NCBI RefSeq assembly: GCF_022179385.1
Contig: NZ_BPQS01000005.1
Coordinates: 1-64,000, forward strand
Source of the DNA: Methylobacterium longum
Lineage (GTDB): Bacteria; Pseudomonadota; Alphaproteobacteria; Rhizobiales; Beijerinckiaceae
Direction: 5' to 3'
DNA: 64,000 bases
Below the pieces are notes generated by a model. It worked only from the letters and a program-made list of their open reading frames with translations, was not told the DNA's origin and did not search any database. Position 1 is the first letter of the stretch. Each line of letters opens with the position of its first letter. Of the stretch, positions 17,367 to 27,636 are shown one piece after another. The position numbers and the translations under genes are program-made.

Positions 17367-18008
17367 ATGACTGCGACGCACCGCAGCGCCGTCTTTATCG
17401 ACGGCGCGAACCTTTACGCCACGACCAAGGCCCTCGGCTTCGACATCGATTACAAGAAGCTCCTGAAGGAATTCCAGTCCCGGGAGAATCTTCTACGTGC
17501 CTTCTACTATACCGCGATGATCGAGGATCAGGAGTACTCCTCCATCCGGCCGCTGATCGATTGGCTCGACTACAACGGCTACCGCGTCGTGACGAAGCCC
17601 GTCAAGGAATTCACGGATTCGATGGGCCGGCGGAAGTACAAGGGCAACATGGATATCGAGTTGGCGATCGACGCCCTCGAGCTGAGCGCCCATATCGACC
17701 ACATGATCCTGTTCTCGGGCGACGGCGATTTCCGCTCGCTGGTCGAGGCCATGCAGCGGCGCGGCGTCAAGGTCACGGTCATCTCGACCATCCAGACCCA
17801 GCCCGCGATGATCTCCGACGAGTTGCGGCGTCAGGCGGACGAGTTCGTCGACCTCGCGAGCCTCGTGGGCCGGATCGGGCGCGATGCGGGCGACCGCCCG
17901 GCCCGGGCGTCCGGCGAGTCGCCGAGCCGCTACCGCGGCGAGGGCCGGCCTAACCCGAGCCTCGAGAACCGCTATGGCATCCGCCAGCCGGAGCCCGAGG
18001 AGGAGTAG
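17367..18008 (+). CDS. NYN domain protein (LabA/DUF88 type)
   Basis: 213 residues. The N-terminus VFIDGANLYATTKALG, the central NMDIELAIDAL and LFSGDGDFRSLVEAMQ supply the conserved acidic residues of the PIN-like NYN fold. These proteins are predicted metal-dependent ribonucleases. The C-terminal 40 residues are polar and probably disordered. ATG 17367 is the only sensible start. It converges with the peroxiredoxin gene, with only four bases between the stops. Confidence 0.88.
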   Translation: MTATHRSAVFIDGANLYATTKALGFDIDYKKLLKEFQSRENLLRAFYYTAMIEDQEYSSIRPLIDWLDYNGYRVVTKPVKEFTDSMGRRKYKGNMDIELAIDALELSAHIDHMILFSGDGDFRSLVEAMQRRGVKVTVISTIQTQPAMISDELRRQADEFVDLASLVGRIGRDAGDRPARASGESPSRYRGEGRPNPSLENRYGIRQPEPEEE

Positions 18009-18012
18009 GCCC

Positions 18013-18582
18013 TCAGGCCCCGGCGCCCTCGAGCCAGGCGAGAACCTGGCGCGCGCTCTCATCGGGCGGGAAGACCGGGTAGAACAGCTGGCTGACGACC
18101 CCGTCGTCGATCACCAGGGTGAGGCGGCGGAGCAGAACCTGTCCGCCGGCCTCGAAGACCGGCAGGCGGGCCGCCATCGCGAAGGCCCGGTGCGGGTCGG
18201 CGAGCAGCGGGAACGGCAGGCGCAGCCGCTCGACCGCCTCCCGCTGGTAGGCGCTCGTCTGGGTGGAGAATCCGAAGACCTGGGCGACGCCCCGCGCGGT
18301 CAGCGCGGCGTGGTGATCCCGGAAATCGCAGGCCTGCGGCGTGCACCCCCGGGCGCCGGGAATCGCGTCCCAGTCGGGCGTCAGGCTCGGCTGCCCCGGC
18401 TCGCCGGTGCGCGGATAGGCGTAGGCCACGGTGCAGCCGGCGAGGCGCGCCAGCGAGACCGTGCGCCCGTCGGTGGCAAGGAGCGCCACGTCGGGCAGCC
18501 GCATCCCGCGCAGGTGCGCGGCCGCGCCGTCATCGACCGGGACGGGGAGGTCGTCGGGCAGGGCGTCGTGGGTGGATGGCAT
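18013..18582 (-). CDS. peroxiredoxin (thioredoxin fold, AhpC/TSA-like)
   Basis: 189 residues from ATG 18582. A thioredoxin-like start (LPDVALLATDGRTVSLARLAG, TVAYAYPRTGEPG) is followed by GARGCTPQACDFRDHH. That is the PrxQ-like Cys-x4-Cys pair, but displaced by about 16 residues from the PRTGxPG segment where it normally sits. Later segments (FPLLADPHRAFA, LVIDDGVVSQLFYPVFPP) fit the family. It is predicted to reduce peroxides with thioredoxin. An in-frame upstream start would only add a basic extension. Confidence 0.8.
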   Translation of the reverse strand: MPSTHDALPDDLPVPVDDGAAAHLRGMRLPDVALLATDGRTVSLARLAGCTVAYAYPRTGEPGQPSLTPDWDAIPGARGCTPQACDFRDHHAALTARGVAQVFGFSTQTSAYQREAVERLRLPFPLLADPHRAFAMAARLPVFEAGGQVLLRRLTLVIDDGVVSQLFYPVFPPDESARQVLAWLEGAGA

Positions 18583-18808
18583 GAGCGTCTCCCGCAAGGT
18601 CACGAGGCCGCGGCCACGCCGCACGGCACCATCTTGGGACATCGCGCGGGCGGCGCCAAGGAGCCGCACTCCGCCCCGTCAGAGAGGTCGCCGGGGCGCC
18701 CGCCGTCCCCTGACCGTCCCGCGACCGTCCCCGCTGGGGGGGCGGCGGCGTCCGGCGGCGCCACCCTCGCCGATGCACCGCAGCCCGGGGCAGCGCGCCG
18801 CGACGGCC

Positions 18809-19282
18809 TCAGCCCCGATCCCGCATCAGCCGCGCCCGGTCGCGCTGCCAGTCACGCTCCTTGGCCGCCTCGCGCTTGTCGTGGGCCTGCTTGCCCTTGC
18901 CGAGGCCGAGTTCGACCTTCGCGCGCCCCTTGTCGTTGAAGTAGATCTTCAGCGGCACCACCGTGTAGCCCTGGCGCTGGGTGGCGCCGATCAGCTTGTT
19001 GATCTGGCGGCGGTGCAGCAGCAGGCGGCGCGGGCGCTTGGTGTCGTGGTTGAAGCGGTTCGCCTCCAGGTATTCCGGGATGTAGGCGTTGAACAGCATC
19101 AGGTCGTTGCCGGAGGGGCCGGCATAGGCCTCGCCGATCGTCGCCTTGCCGCCGCGCAGGGATTTCACCTCGGTGCCGGTCAGCGCGATGCCGGCCTCGA
19201 GCGTGTCCTCGATCGTGTAGTGATAGCGCGCGGCGCGGTTGTCGGCGACGATGCGCCGACTGGGCTCCGGTTTCGGGGCCAT
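18809..19282 (-). CDS. smpB: tmRNA-binding protein SmpB
   Basis: 157 residues with the conserved stretches [38 protein letters not shown] and the basic tail [17 protein letters not shown]. It binds tmRNA and brings it to stalled ribosomes. It follows dapA by 15 bases on the same strand, a common alphaproteobacterial order. Confidence 0.97.
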   Translation of the reverse strand: MAPKPEPSRRIVADNRAARYHYTIEDTLEAGIALTGTEVKSLRGGKATIGEAYAGPSGNDLMLFNAYIPEYLEANRFNHDTKRPRRLLLHRRQINKLIGATQRQGYTVVPLKIYFNDKGRAKVELGLGKGKQAHDKREAAKERDWQRDRARLMRDRG

Positions 19283-19297
19283 GATGCGAGACTTCCC

Positions 19298-20188
19298 TCA
19301 GTCGACCAGCAGGCCGGCGTGGCGCAGGGCGTCGTCCACGATGCGCTTCGTGGGCTCGGTCACCGGCACCAGCGGCAGGCGCAGTTCCGCGGTCATGTGC
19401 CCGAGCCGGGACAGCGCGTACTTCACCGGGGCCGGGTTGGCCTCCGCGAACAGACCGGCCTGGAGCGGGAACAGCCGGTCCTGGAGGGTGAGGGCCCGCG
19501 CGTAGTCGCCCGACAGCGTCGCCTCCTGCAGGTCGGCGCAGAGGCGCGGGGCGACGTTGGCCACCACCGAGATGCAGCCGTGGCCGCCCTGCGCGTTGTA
19601 GCCGAGGGCCGTCGCATCTTCGCCCGAAAGCTGGAGGAAATTCGCCCCCATGGCCTGTCGCTGCTGGCTGACGCGGTCGATCTTGGCGGTCGCGTCCTTC
19701 ACGCCGGCGATGTTCTTCAATTCGAAGAGCCGGGCCATCGTCTCGACACTCATGTCGACGACGGAACGCGGCGGGATGTTGTAGATGATGATCGGGATGC
19801 CGACCGCGTCGTTGACGGCCTTGAAGTGGGCGTAGAGGCCCGCCTGCGTCGGCTTGTTGTAGTACGGCGTCACCACCAGGACGGCGTCGGCGCCCGCGCG
19901 TTCGGCGTGCTGCGCCCGCTCAACGGCTTCGGCGGTGGAGTTGGAGCCGGCACCGGCCACGACCGGCACGCGCCCGCCGGCCTCGTCGATGCAGGCCTCG
20001 ACCACCCGGTCGTGCTCGGAATGGGTCAGGGTCGGGCTCTCGCCGGTGGTACCGGTGGGCACGAGGCCGTGGCTGCCCTGCTCGATCTGCCAGCGCACGA
20101 ACTTCCGGAAGGCGGCCTCGTCGAAGGCCCCGTCGCGAAACGGCGTCACAAGCGCGGTGAGCGAGCCCCGCAGGCGGCTCCCGGTCAT
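19298..20188 (-). CDS. dapA: 4-hydroxy-tetrahydrodipicolinate synthase
   Basis: About 296 residues, starting [17 protein letters not shown]; an ATG three codons upstream (20197) is equally possible. It condenses pyruvate and aspartate semialdehyde for lysine and peptidoglycan synthesis. The catalytic tyrosine ([10 protein letters not shown]) and the Schiff-base lysine (IAGVKDAT) are visible, as is GTTGESPTL. It is divergent from slt and upstream of smpB. Confidence 0.95.
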   Translation of the reverse strand: MTGSRLRGSLTALVTPFRDGAFDEAAFRKFVRWQIEQGSHGLVPTGTTGESPTLTHSEHDRVVEACIDEAGGRVPVVAGAGSNSTAEAVERAQHAERAGADAVLVVTPYYNKPTQAGLYAHFKAVNDAVGIPIIIYNIPPRSVVDMSVETMARLFELKNIAGVKDATAKIDRVSQQRQAMGANFLQLSGEDATALGYNAQGGHGCISVVANVAPRLCADLQEATLSGDYARALTLQDRLFPLQAGLFAEANPAPVKYALSRLGHMTAELRLPLVPVTEPTKRIVDDALRHAGLLVD

Positions 20189-20397
20189 CTCGGTCATCTC
20201 AGGCGTCCCAAAGGGTCCCAACTGGGATCTCGGCGTTCTCGGCGCCGCCCGTGGCGCGCACCTTACGGGCGCGGACGGGCAGACATAGGCGGTCGCGCCA
20301 CGCCGCGCAAACAGATCGTGGGGACGGTTAACGCGATCTTTATGGTCGCGATCCCATCCTCGCCTCTTCCCGCTCCGATGATCAGCAGGGGGAAATC

Positions 20398-22749
20398 GTG
20401 ATCCGATCCGCGGGCCCGAATCCGACCTCGAAGCGCGCCTCTCTCGCCGCCGTAGCGCTCGTCGCCACCGTCGGCGTCGCGCTGGCCGGCCAAACCGGCC
20501 AAGTCGGCCACGCCGGCACGGATGCGCCCGCGGCGACGCCGCCCGCCACCCAGCCCGCGCCGCCGGCGAGCGATGCCGCCCTGTCGACCGCCCAGGTCCG
20601 CGGGGCGCAGGCCGCGAAGGCCGCCGACCCGGTCGCCGCCGACGCCCTGAAGCTCGACCCGGTCCACGCCTCCGGCGGCGACGACAAGGGCGAGGAGCCC
20701 GCGCGGGCGCTGCCGGCCGCCGCCGCGGCCTACGCCTCCGCCGATCCCGACGCCCCGGTGGCCTTCCCGCTGCCCGACGCCGCCGTCACCCCGGCAGCGC
20801 CGGTGCCCGAGGTGCCGGACCCGGCCCGGCCGAAGATCTCCGGCGACACCGACCCGACGCTGCTGCGCGGCGCCATCGACCTCTACCGCAAGGGCCGGGT
20901 CGCCGACGGCGACCGGATGCGCGACACCTTCACCGATCCGGCCGCCAAGGCGCTGCTCGAATGGGTGGCGATCCGCGCCGGCGCCGGCATCGGCTTCGCC
21001 CGCACGATCGCCTTCGCGCGGGCCAATCCGGACTGGCCGGCCGGCCCGCTGCTGCGCCGCCGGGCCGAGGAAGCGCTGCTCTCCGAGCGGAAATCCCCCG
21101 CGACGGTGCGGGCCTTCTTCGCCACCGCGAAGCCGTCGAGCGCGCCGGGCAAGTTCGCCCTGGCGCTCGCCCTGCGCGCCGACGGCTACGAATCGGACGC
21201 CGCCGACATGGTCCGCGACCTGTGGCGCGCCGAGAGCTTCGGGCGCAGCCTGGAGGGCAAGGTGCTCGACGCCTTCCCGGACGCGCTGACCCGGGTCGAC
21301 CACCGCTACCGGATGGAGCGGGCGCTCCTGAAGGACGATTGGGAGAGCGCCGGCCGGGCGGCCGGCTACGCGGGCGGCGCCTATGCCAGCCTCGTGCGCG
21401 CCCGCCGGGCCGTGGAGGACAAGTCCCCGGGCGCGACCGCGGCGCTCGCCGCCGTGCCGCCGTCCCTGCGCAACGACGCCTCCTACATCTTCTCTCGGGC
21501 GCAGTTCTACCGCCGGGCCGACAAGCCCGCGGAGGCCGCCGCGATCCTCGCCGCCGCGCCGAGCAACCCGGACGTGCTGGTCGACGGCGACGAGTGGTGG
21601 GTCGAGCGCCGGATCGTGGCGCGCCGGCTCCTCGACCTCGGCGACGCGAAGACCGCCTACAAGGTCGCGGGCGGCCAGGCCGCGCGCACGCCGGAGAAGC
21701 GGATCGAGGCCGAGTTCCATGCGGGCTGGATCGCCCTCCGCTTCGCCGGCGATCCGGCGGCGGCCGCGCAGCACTTCGCGCAGGTGGCGGCGGTCGCCGA
21801 GAGCCCGATCTCGGTGGCGCGGGCCGCCTACTGGCAGGGCCGGGCGGCCGAGGCGCTGGGCCAATCCGAGGACGCCAAGCGCTACTACGGGCGGGCCGCC
21901 CTCCAGCCGATCGCCTATTACGGCCAGGTGGCGCGGGCGCGGCTCGGCCAGACCAGCCTGCCCCTGCGGGCGCCGGCCGACCTCGAGGGCGCGGAGCGCC
22001 AGGCCTTCGACGGACGGCTCTACATCCGGGCCCTGCGCCTGCTCGGCGAGGCCGGGATCAAGGAGCTGGCCCTGCCGCTCTACATCGACGCGGCCCGGGA
22101 CCTGTCCGACCCGCGCGAGCTGCAGGCGCTCGGCGACCTCGCCACCGACATGAAGGATCCCCGCGCCCTGGTGGCGATCGGCAAGCTCGCGGTGCAGCGC
22201 GGCCTGCCGCTCGACGCCCACGCCTACCCGACGATCGGGATCCCAACCTACGAGACCTTCACGGCGGTCCCGCAGGTGGAGCGGGCCATGGTCTACGCCA
22301 TCGCCCGGCAGGAGAGCCAGTTCGATCCCCGGGCCCAGTCCGGCGTCGGCGCGCGGGGGCTGATGCAGATGATGCCGGCCACCGCCCAGCGCACCGCCCG
22401 CCGGGTCGCCGCCTCGTTCGACGTCGACCGCCTGACCAGCGATCCCGCCTACTGCGCCAAACTCGGCCAAGCCCATCTCGGCGAGCTGATGGAGGATTGG
22501 CGGGGCTCCTACGTGCTGGCCTTCGCGTCGTACAATGCCGGCGGCGGCAACGTGAAGAAGTGGATCGACGCCTACGGCGACCCGCGCAAGGGCGAGGTCG
22601 ACGTGATCGACTGGGTGGAGCGCATCCCGTTCACGGAGACGCGCAACTACGTGCAGCGGGTCATGGAGAACCTCCAGGTCTACCGCTCGCGGCTCGACAG
22701 CCGCAGCGCGCTGCTGATCGACGGCGATCTCCATCGGGGCGCGCGGTAG
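20398..22749 (+). CDS. slt: soluble lytic murein transglycosylase
   Basis: 783 residues from GTG 20398. A signal-like N-terminus (about residues 11-32) and an Ala/Pro-rich linker lead into a long helical superhelix domain. The C-terminal catalytic domain has the active-site glutamate ([28 protein letters not shown]), then [14 protein letters not shown] and the end [17 protein letters not shown]. It cleaves the glycan strand of peptidoglycan in the periplasm. Divergent from dapA. A large minus-strand ORF over the same bases is its shadow. Confidence 0.93.
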   Translation: MIRSAGPNPTSKRASLAAVALVATVGVALAGQTGQVGHAGTDAPAATPPATQPAPPASDAALSTAQVRGAQAAKAADPVAADALKLDPVHASGGDDKGEEPARALPAAAAAYASADPDAPVAFPLPDAAVTPAAPVPEVPDPARPKISGDTDPTLLRGAIDLYRKGRVADGDRMRDTFTDPAAKALLEWVAIRAGAGIGFARTIAFARANPDWPAGPLLRRRAEEALLSERKSPATVRAFFATAKPSSAPGKFALALALRADGYESDAADMVRDLWRAESFGRSLEGKVLDAFPDALTRVDHRYRMERALLKDDWESAGRAAGYAGGAYASLVRARRAVEDKSPGATAALAAVPPSLRNDASYIFSRAQFYRRADKPAEAAAILAAAPSNPDVLVDGDEWWVERRIVARRLLDLGDAKTAYKVAGGQAARTPEKRIEAEFHAGWIALRFAGDPAAAAQHFAQVAAVAESPISVARAAYWQGRAAEALGQSEDAKRYYGRAALQPIAYYGQVARARLGQTSLPLRAPADLEGAERQAFDGRLYIRALRLLGEAGIKELALPLYIDAARDLSDPRELQALGDLATDMKDPRALVAIGKLAVQRGLPLDAHAYPTIGIPTYETFTAVPQVERAMVYAIARQESQFDPRAQSGVGARGLMQMMPATAQRTARRVAASFDVDRLTSDPAYCAKLGQAHLGELMEDWRGSYVLAFASYNAGGGNVKKWIDAYGDPRKGEVDVIDWVERIPFTETRNYVQRVMENLQVYRSRLDSRSALLIDGDLHRGAR

Positions 22750-22925
22750 GGACTCGCCGCGCCGCGGTCCCGCCGGGGAGGCCCGGCGCGGAAATTGCTC
22801 GCGGGGAGGTAACCGGCCCGGGTCCGCTGCGAAGCTTCGGGTTGTGCACGCGGTGTCAGGCTCACTAGAAGGTGGGCCGACCGACGTCGCCGGTCCGAAG
22901 GACCGGCGCAGCCGAGAGGATTTCC

Positions 22926-23918
22926 ATGCTGTTGACTCGATTTGGGTGCGCCGTGACGGTCGGCGTCGCCCTGGCGCTCGCGTCCGGTGCCGCTTCCCTG
23001 GCCCAGGATGCCTCCACGGCCGAGCAGACGATCGACGTGATGAACACGCTGTTCGGCAAGCACCCGGGGGCGCGCGCCAACCACGCCAAGGGCCTGGTCG
23101 CGGAGGGCAGCTTCACCCCGTCGGCCGAGGCGGCCGGCCTCAGCAAGGCCTCGCTGTTCAAGGGACCGCCGGTGCCCGTGACGGTGCGGTTCTCGGACGC
23201 CACCGGCATCCCGACCATCCCGGACGGCTCGGCCAACGCCAACCCGCACGGGATGTCGCTGAAGTTCAAGCTCAGCGACGGCACGGAGATGGACGTCGTC
23301 ACCAACGCGCTGAAGTACTTCCCCGTCGCCACCGGCGAGGAGTTCCGCGACCTGCTGAAGGCGGTCGCCGAGAGCGGGCCGAACGCGGCCCACCCGACCG
23401 CGCTGGAGCGCTTCGCGGCCGCCCACCCGGCCGCCGCCACGGCGGGAATGACCGCCAAGACCCCGTCGAGCCTCGCCCGCCAGACCTATAACGGCGTCAA
23501 CGCCTTCATCTTCGTGGACGCGTCCGGCAAGCGTCAGCCGTTCCGCTTCCGCATCGAGCCGGTTCAGGGCGAGGAGATCCTGCCGCCCGAGGATGCGGCC
23601 AAGCGCGACCCGAACTTCCTGATGGGGGAGATCGGCCCGCGCATCGCCAAGGAGCCGGCGAAGTTCCGCGTGCTGGCCCAGCTCGCCGCGACCGGCGACC
23701 CGACCAACGACGCCACCAAGCCCTGGCCGGACGACCGCAAGACGGTCGATCTCGGCACGCTCACGGTGTCCAAGGCGGTGCCGGACAGCGCCGAGGCCGA
23801 GAAGGCGCTGCTGTTCATGCCCAACAACCTGACCGACGGGATCGAGGTCTCGGACGATCCCCTGATCGACGCCCGCGTCCAGGCCTACGCGGTCTCGTTC
23901 GGCCGCCGCTCGCAGTAG
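22926..23918 (+). CDS. secreted catalase-family peroxidase
   Basis: 330 residues with a signal peptide (MLLTRFGCAVTVGVALALASGAASLAQ). It is shorter than true catalases (about 480). The catalytic-histidine region (NHAKGLVAEGSF) and the distal asparagine region are present, and the C-terminal RVQAYAVSFGRR holds the expected haem tyrosine. This matches the SrpA-like catalase-related haem peroxidases, which usually have peroxidase rather than strong catalase activity. Likely periplasmic peroxide removal. It converges with a small secreted gene 13 bases away. Confidence 0.88.
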   Translation: MLLTRFGCAVTVGVALALASGAASLAQDASTAEQTIDVMNTLFGKHPGARANHAKGLVAEGSFTPSAEAAGLSKASLFKGPPVPVTVRFSDATGIPTIPDGSANANPHGMSLKFKLSDGTEMDVVTNALKYFPVATGEEFRDLLKAVAESGPNAAHPTALERFAAAHPAAATAGMTAKTPSSLARQTYNGVNAFIFVDASGKRQPFRFRIEPVQGEEILPPEDAAKRDPNFLMGEIGPRIAKEPAKFRVLAQLAATGDPTNDATKPWPDDRKTVDLGTLTVSKAVPDSAEAEKALLFMPNNLTDGIEVSDDPLIDARVQAYAVSFGRRSQ

Positions 23919-23931
23919 AGCGCCGGACCGG

Positions 23932-24192
23932 TCAGCGCGTCGTTCCCGCCGCCGGCGCGGAGGGCGGTTTCGCACCGTCGGTCCGCGCCGTGCCGTCGCC
24001 GGTGCGGGCCCCGTCCTTGACGGCGCCGGTGCCGGTCAGGCCGCCCGCGCCCACGCTCGTGGTGAGGCCGCTGCCCTCCTTGCGGATCTCGGTCGACGGC
24101 GCGGCACCCTGTCCCTCCGCCGCGCGCGCTGCACCGGCCGCACCGGCGAGGATGGCCACGGCGAACAGGATCGTGCGATGGGGTGCGCTCAC
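23932..24192 (-). CDS. small secreted hypothetical protein, 86 aa
   Basis: Starts MSAPHRTILFAVAILAGAAGAARA, a clear signal peptide. The mature part is about 60 residues, Gly/Thr/Ala-rich (GLTTSVGAGGLTGTGAVKDG) and probably disordered. It has no cysteines. No family recognised. The stop lies 13 bases from the stop of the convergent peroxidase gene. Confidence 0.5.
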   Translation of the reverse strand: MSAPHRTILFAVAILAGAAGAARAAEGQGAAPSTEIRKEGSGLTTSVGAGGLTGTGAVKDGARTGDGTARTDGAKPPSAPAAGTTR

Positions 24193-24377
24193 GGGACCTC
24201 CACGGATTCAGGCTGCGGCCCGGATCGGGGGCCCGCCGGACCAACCGGGCGCATCCGGGAGCGTTCCCCGTGGATCCCAACGCGCGGCGCCCGGGTGCAG
24301 GGGTCGAACTGCGCGGGGGCTCGACCGGAGAGCTTGACCGGGCCTCGACCGGAGCTGCGCCGGGTGCACGGCGCGCC

Positions 24378-25097
24378 CTAGCGCCCGGCCTCTCCGTCTC
24401 CGTCGCCCTCGCGCCGGAGCAGGAACACCCCCTGGGCGCCGAACAGGTTCCAGACCCACCAGGGCATCGAGAACCGCATCGGGCGGCCGCGGGCATTGAG
24501 CGCCGTGGCGTGCTCGATCCGGGCGCCGATCAGGCGGCACAGCCCGACGAAGTCGCGGATGGTGCAGTGGTGGATGTTGGGCGTCTCCCACCACGCATCC
24601 GGCATGATCTCGGTGATCGGCATCCGCCCCCGGAAGGCGAGTTCCGAGCGCACCCGCCAGTGCCCGAAATTCGGGAACGAGATGATCACCTGCCGGCCGA
24701 TGCGCAGGAGGTGCTCCAGCACCACCCGAGGGTTGCGGGTCGCCTGGATGGTCTGGGACAGGACCACCACGTCGAAGGCGCCGTCGGGATAATTGGCGAG
24801 GTCGGTGTCGGCGTCGCCCTGGATCACCGACAGGCCCCGGGCCAGGCAGGCGTTCACGCCCTCGCGGGACAGCTCGATCCCGCGCCCGTCGATGCCGCGG
24901 CGGTCGCGCAGCAGCGCCAGCAGCGAGCCGTCGCCGCAGCCGATGTCGAGGACCCGGGCGCCCGCGGGCACGAGGCCGAGGACGACGATGTGGTCGACCC
25001 GGGCGCCGTTGCCTTCGGCCGTATGGGGCAGGGCGTCCGCGCTCTCCCAAGGGGCGCCGTGCCGGATCTTGCCCGGGGACAGCTTGCCGAAGGTCAT
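24378..25097 (-). CDS. metW: methionine biosynthesis protein MetW (SAM-dependent methyltransferase fold)
   Basis: 239 residues. The SAM-binding motif VLDIGCGDGSLLALL begins near residue 48. The MetW-specific parts SQTIQATRNPRVVLEHLLRIG, FPNFGHWRVR and WWETPNIHHCTIRDF are all present. About 30 residues before the usual MetW start (GARVDHIVVLGLVPAGA) form an N-terminal extension. MetW is needed for full MetX-dependent methionine synthesis. It lies just downstream of metX on the same strand. Confidence 0.92.
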   Translation of the reverse strand: MTFGKLSPGKIRHGAPWESADALPHTAEGNGARVDHIVVLGLVPAGARVLDIGCGDGSLLALLRDRRGIDGRGIELSREGVNACLARGLSVIQGDADTDLANYPDGAFDVVVLSQTIQATRNPRVVLEHLLRIGRQVIISFPNFGHWRVRSELAFRGRMPITEIMPDAWWETPNIHHCTIRDFVGLCRLIGARIEHATALNARGRPMRFSMPWWVWNLFGAQGVFLLRREGDGDGEAGR

Positions 25098-25126
25098 CCT
25101 GCCGGACCCGCCGCTCGCCAGACGCG

Positions 25127-26332
25127 TCACAGGCCGCGCGCCCGGGCGGCGGCGTCGATGAAGCCGCGGGCGGCGGAGAACATCGCCGGCTCGTCGAGCA
25201 GGAAGGCGTCGTGGCCCTTGTCGCTCTCGACCTCCACGAAGGCCACCGGCGCCGCGGCGGCGTTGAGCGCGTGCACGATCGCCCGCGAGTCGCGGGTGGG
25301 GAACAGCCAGTCCGACGTGAACGAGATCACGCAGAAGCGGGTCTTGGTGCCCCGGAAGGCGTTGGCCAGCACGCCGCCATGGTCCTCGGCGAGGTCGAAA
25401 TAGTCCATCGCCCGGGTCAGGTAGAGGTAGGCGTTGGCGTCGAACCGCTCGACGAAGCTCAGGCCCTGGTGGCGCAGGTAGCTCTCGATCTGGAAGTCGG
25501 CGTTGAACGAGAAGGTCGGCGCCGAGCCGCCCTGGAAGCGCCGGCCGAACTTCCGGTGCAGGGCCGGCTCGGACAGGTAGGTGATGTGCGCGCCCATCCG
25601 GGCGACGCCCAGGCCCTTCGCGGGCCGCGTGCCGGCCTCGAGGTAGCGTCCGTCGGCCCAGGCCGGGTCGGCCATGATCGCCTGCCGCCCGACCTCGTGG
25701 AAGGCGATGTTCTGCGCCGAGTGGCGGGCGCCGGTGGCGATCGGCATCGCGGCGAAGACCCGCTCGGGATAGAGGGCCGCCCATTGCAGAACCTGCATCC
25801 CGCCCATCGAGCCGCCGATGCACAGGAACAGGTCCTGGATACCGAGGTGCTCCAGCAGCATCGCCTGGGCGCGGACCATGTCGCGGATCGTCACCAGGGG
25901 GAAGTTCAGCCCGTAGGGCCGCCCGGTCGCGGGGTCGATCGAGGCCGGCCCGGTGGAGCCCATGCAGGACCCGATGACGTTCGAGCAGACGACGAAGTAG
26001 CGGTCCGTGTCGATCGGCTTGCCGGGGCCGACCAGGGTCTCCCACCAGCCGCCCTTGCCGGTGACCGGATGGGTGTGGGCGAAGTACTGGTCGCCGGTGA
26101 GCGCGTGGCAGATCAGCACCGCGTTCGAGCGGGCGGCGTTGAGGGTGCCGGCGGTCTGGTAGGCGATCTGGAAGGGAGCGAGCTCGAGGCCGGCATCGGT
26201 GCGCAGCGGCGTGTCGATGCCGAAGCAGGCGACCGGGCTCCTGGGGTCGAGCGCCTGCGAGCGCTCGGACGCGCGCCGGGCCGGCTCGTCGATCGGGTCG
26301 GGCCGCAGGGCCGTGTCCGGTTGGGTGTCCAT
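25127..26332 (-). CDS. metX: homoserine O-acetyltransferase
   Basis: 401 residues, an alpha/beta-hydrolase-fold acyltransferase that activates homoserine for methionine synthesis. The nucleophile serine is in [14 protein letters not shown], the acid in [10 protein letters not shown] and the histidine in [14 protein letters not shown] 26332 gives an N-terminus of normal length. It is followed by metW 29 bases downstream. I saw no SAM-II riboswitch pattern in the upstream 190 bases. Acetyl versus succinyl specificity cannot be fixed by eye. Confidence 0.92.
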   Translation of the reverse strand: MDTQPDTALRPDPIDEPARRASERSQALDPRSPVACFGIDTPLRTDAGLELAPFQIAYQTAGTLNAARSNAVLICHALTGDQYFAHTHPVTGKGGWWETLVGPGKPIDTDRYFVVCSNVIGSCMGSTGPASIDPATGRPYGLNFPLVTIRDMVRAQAMLLEHLGIQDLFLCIGGSMGGMQVLQWAALYPERVFAAMPIATGARHSAQNIAFHEVGRQAIMADPAWADGRYLEAGTRPAKGLGVARMGAHITYLSEPALHRKFGRRFQGGSAPTFSFNADFQIESYLRHQGLSFVERFDANAYLYLTRAMDYFDLAEDHGGVLANAFRGTKTRFCVISFTSDWLFPTRDSRAIVHALNAAAAPVAFVEVESDKGHDAFLLDEPAMFSAARGFIDAAARARGL

Positions 26333-26492
26333 GGCGGGTCTTGACGACCGTGTCTCCGAGCCGGTCCGAACGGGGAGTGCACGGCATCGCCTGACGCGCC
26401 GCACTCGCCCGACGCGGCCAGCGAAGTCGGGAGGTAATGCGCGGGGCGCCGAGCGTCAACGCGCGAGGCCGGCGGGTCCGCCCGGAGCGGGG

Positions 26493-26522
26493 CGCCGGTG
26501 CCGGTCCTATACGACCGGTGCC
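26493..26522. repeat. short repeat with a small hairpin upstream of metX
   Basis: CCGGTGCCGG occurs twice, at 26493-26502 and 26513-26522. Between and overlapping them, CCGGTC (26499-26504) can pair with GACCGG (26511-26516) around a six-base loop. It lies just past the stop of the small membrane gene at 26527 and about 160 bases before metX, so it could be a terminator. No T-run follows. Confidence 0.35.
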
Positions 26523-26526
26523 GGAC

Positions 26527-26706
26527 TTACGCGATCGGGGCCGCCATCAGGGCGAGCCCCAGAGCGGGGAGGCCGAGGGCCAGGGCGGCGCGGGCATCCA
26601 GGCGGTCGGCCCGGACGCCGCCGCGCCAGTGCCGGCTCGCCGCGCTCTCGATGAACATGCCGGCCAGCACGAGCGCGCACCCGACGAGGGCCTGTATCGA
26701 AACCAT
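26527..26706 (-). CDS. small membrane protein, 59 aa
   Basis: ATG 26706 (MVSIQALVGCALVLAGMFIES) is chosen; an ATG two codons upstream is also possible. There are two predicted membrane helices, about residues 3-20 and 40-58, joined by a basic loop (RHWRGGVRADR). No family recognised. It lies beside another two-helix small protein on the same strand. Confidence 0.5.
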   Translation of the reverse strand: MVSIQALVGCALVLAGMFIESAASRHWRGGVRADRLDARAALALGLPALGLALMAAPIA

Positions 26707-26777
26707 GAACACCTCGCCAGCCGGCCGCGCGGTACGCGATCACGGCTGGGCAAGTCCGACCGGGGCCGGACGGTTCC

Positions 26778-26945
26778 TCAGCGCAGCGCCGCCGCGCAGG
26801 CGACGAAGACCAGGGCCGCACCGGCCGCCGTGATGCAGCCGTTCATCCACGGGGCGGCCTCCGCGCGCCGCAGACGGCAATCCGCGGCGACCGAGGTGAG
26901 GATCCCGATCAGGAACAGGCTGCAGAGGATCAGGTCACCGGGCAT
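26778..26945 (-). CDS. small membrane protein, 55 aa
   Basis: ATG 26945 (MPGDLILCSLFLIGILTSVAAD) follows a GGCGGATCG stretch and a CCAAGGAGC-like sequence on the minus strand. There are two membrane helices, about residues 4-20 and 35-54, with a short basic loop. No family recognised. It is similar in layout to the neighbouring 59-residue protein, but I see no sequence similarity between them. Confidence 0.5.
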   Translation of the reverse strand: MPGDLILCSLFLIGILTSVAADCRLRRAEAAPWMNGCITAAGAALVFVACAAALR

Positions 26946-27079
26946 CGTCGATCCGCCAAGGAGCATTCGGGGCGCGGCACGCCCGATGCGCACCCTTCTC
27001 CGGGTTCAACAGGCCGAAACGTGGCGAGTGCCCCGCGGCATTTGCGCGTCGCCGTTTTGCCGCGGATCGATCCTGCCGG

Positions 27080-27391
27080 TCAGAGCTTGGCCGGGGCTGG
27101 CGGGGTGCCGGAGGCCGCCGGGCCGAAATCCTCCGGCCCCATGTCGAGGAGGTCGTTCGGCGTCGGCGTCCGGTCGTAGGCCTGGCTGGCGGCCGCCTCG
27201 ATCACCGCCTGGTTGCGGGCGAAGAGGTCGAGGGGCGCGAGATCGTCCCCGCCGCCGAACTGCCGGCGCAGCACCGGAATCGGGACGTCGATCCCGATCA
27301 CCCGCTCGCCGTTGGTCATGGCGAAGCGGATGAGGGTCTCGTCGGCGGGCAAGATATGGGCGCCGCCATCCATGTAGCGTTTGAGGGGCAT
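27080..27391 (-). CDS. hypothetical protein, 103 aa
   Basis: Starts [21 protein letters not shown] compact first half with alternating strands and helices ([27 protein letters not shown]) is followed by a helix ([20 protein letters not shown]) and a Pro/Ala-rich tail. There is no signal peptide. Composition is protein-like and the start is preceded by a purine-rich stretch. Function unknown. Confidence 0.65.
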   Translation of the reverse strand: MPLKRYMDGGAHILPADETLIRFAMTNGERVIGIDVPIPVLRRQFGGGDDLAPLDLFARNQAVIEAAASQAYDRTPTPNDLLDMGPEDFGPAASGTPPAPAKL

Positions 27392-27636
27392 GGCCTGTCC
27401 TTCGCGGTCTGAGGCGTGACCGGGACTATCTAGGGCGGCGCGGTCGCGCGGGGATGGAGCCGGAGCGCAGACCGTCGCTCCGGGCCCCGCCCGGGAAGCG
27501 GCCCCGCCGGGACGAGCCTCCGGTTCAGCCCGGACCGGTCCGCCGCGCGACAGGACGGCCCGGGTTCACCGGCCGAGGAAATGCTGTAGACGGACGCGGA
27601 ACCCACCACACCCTGCGCATTCCGAGTCGCCCGCCC

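Noticed and set aside
20263-22734. 823-codon minus-strand frame over slt
   Set aside because: Shadow of the lytic transglycosylase, whose catalytic motifs are clear.
26333-26526. SAM riboswitch before metX
   Set aside because: The SAM-II pattern often found before alphaproteobacterial metX/metA could not be matched on the minus strand here.
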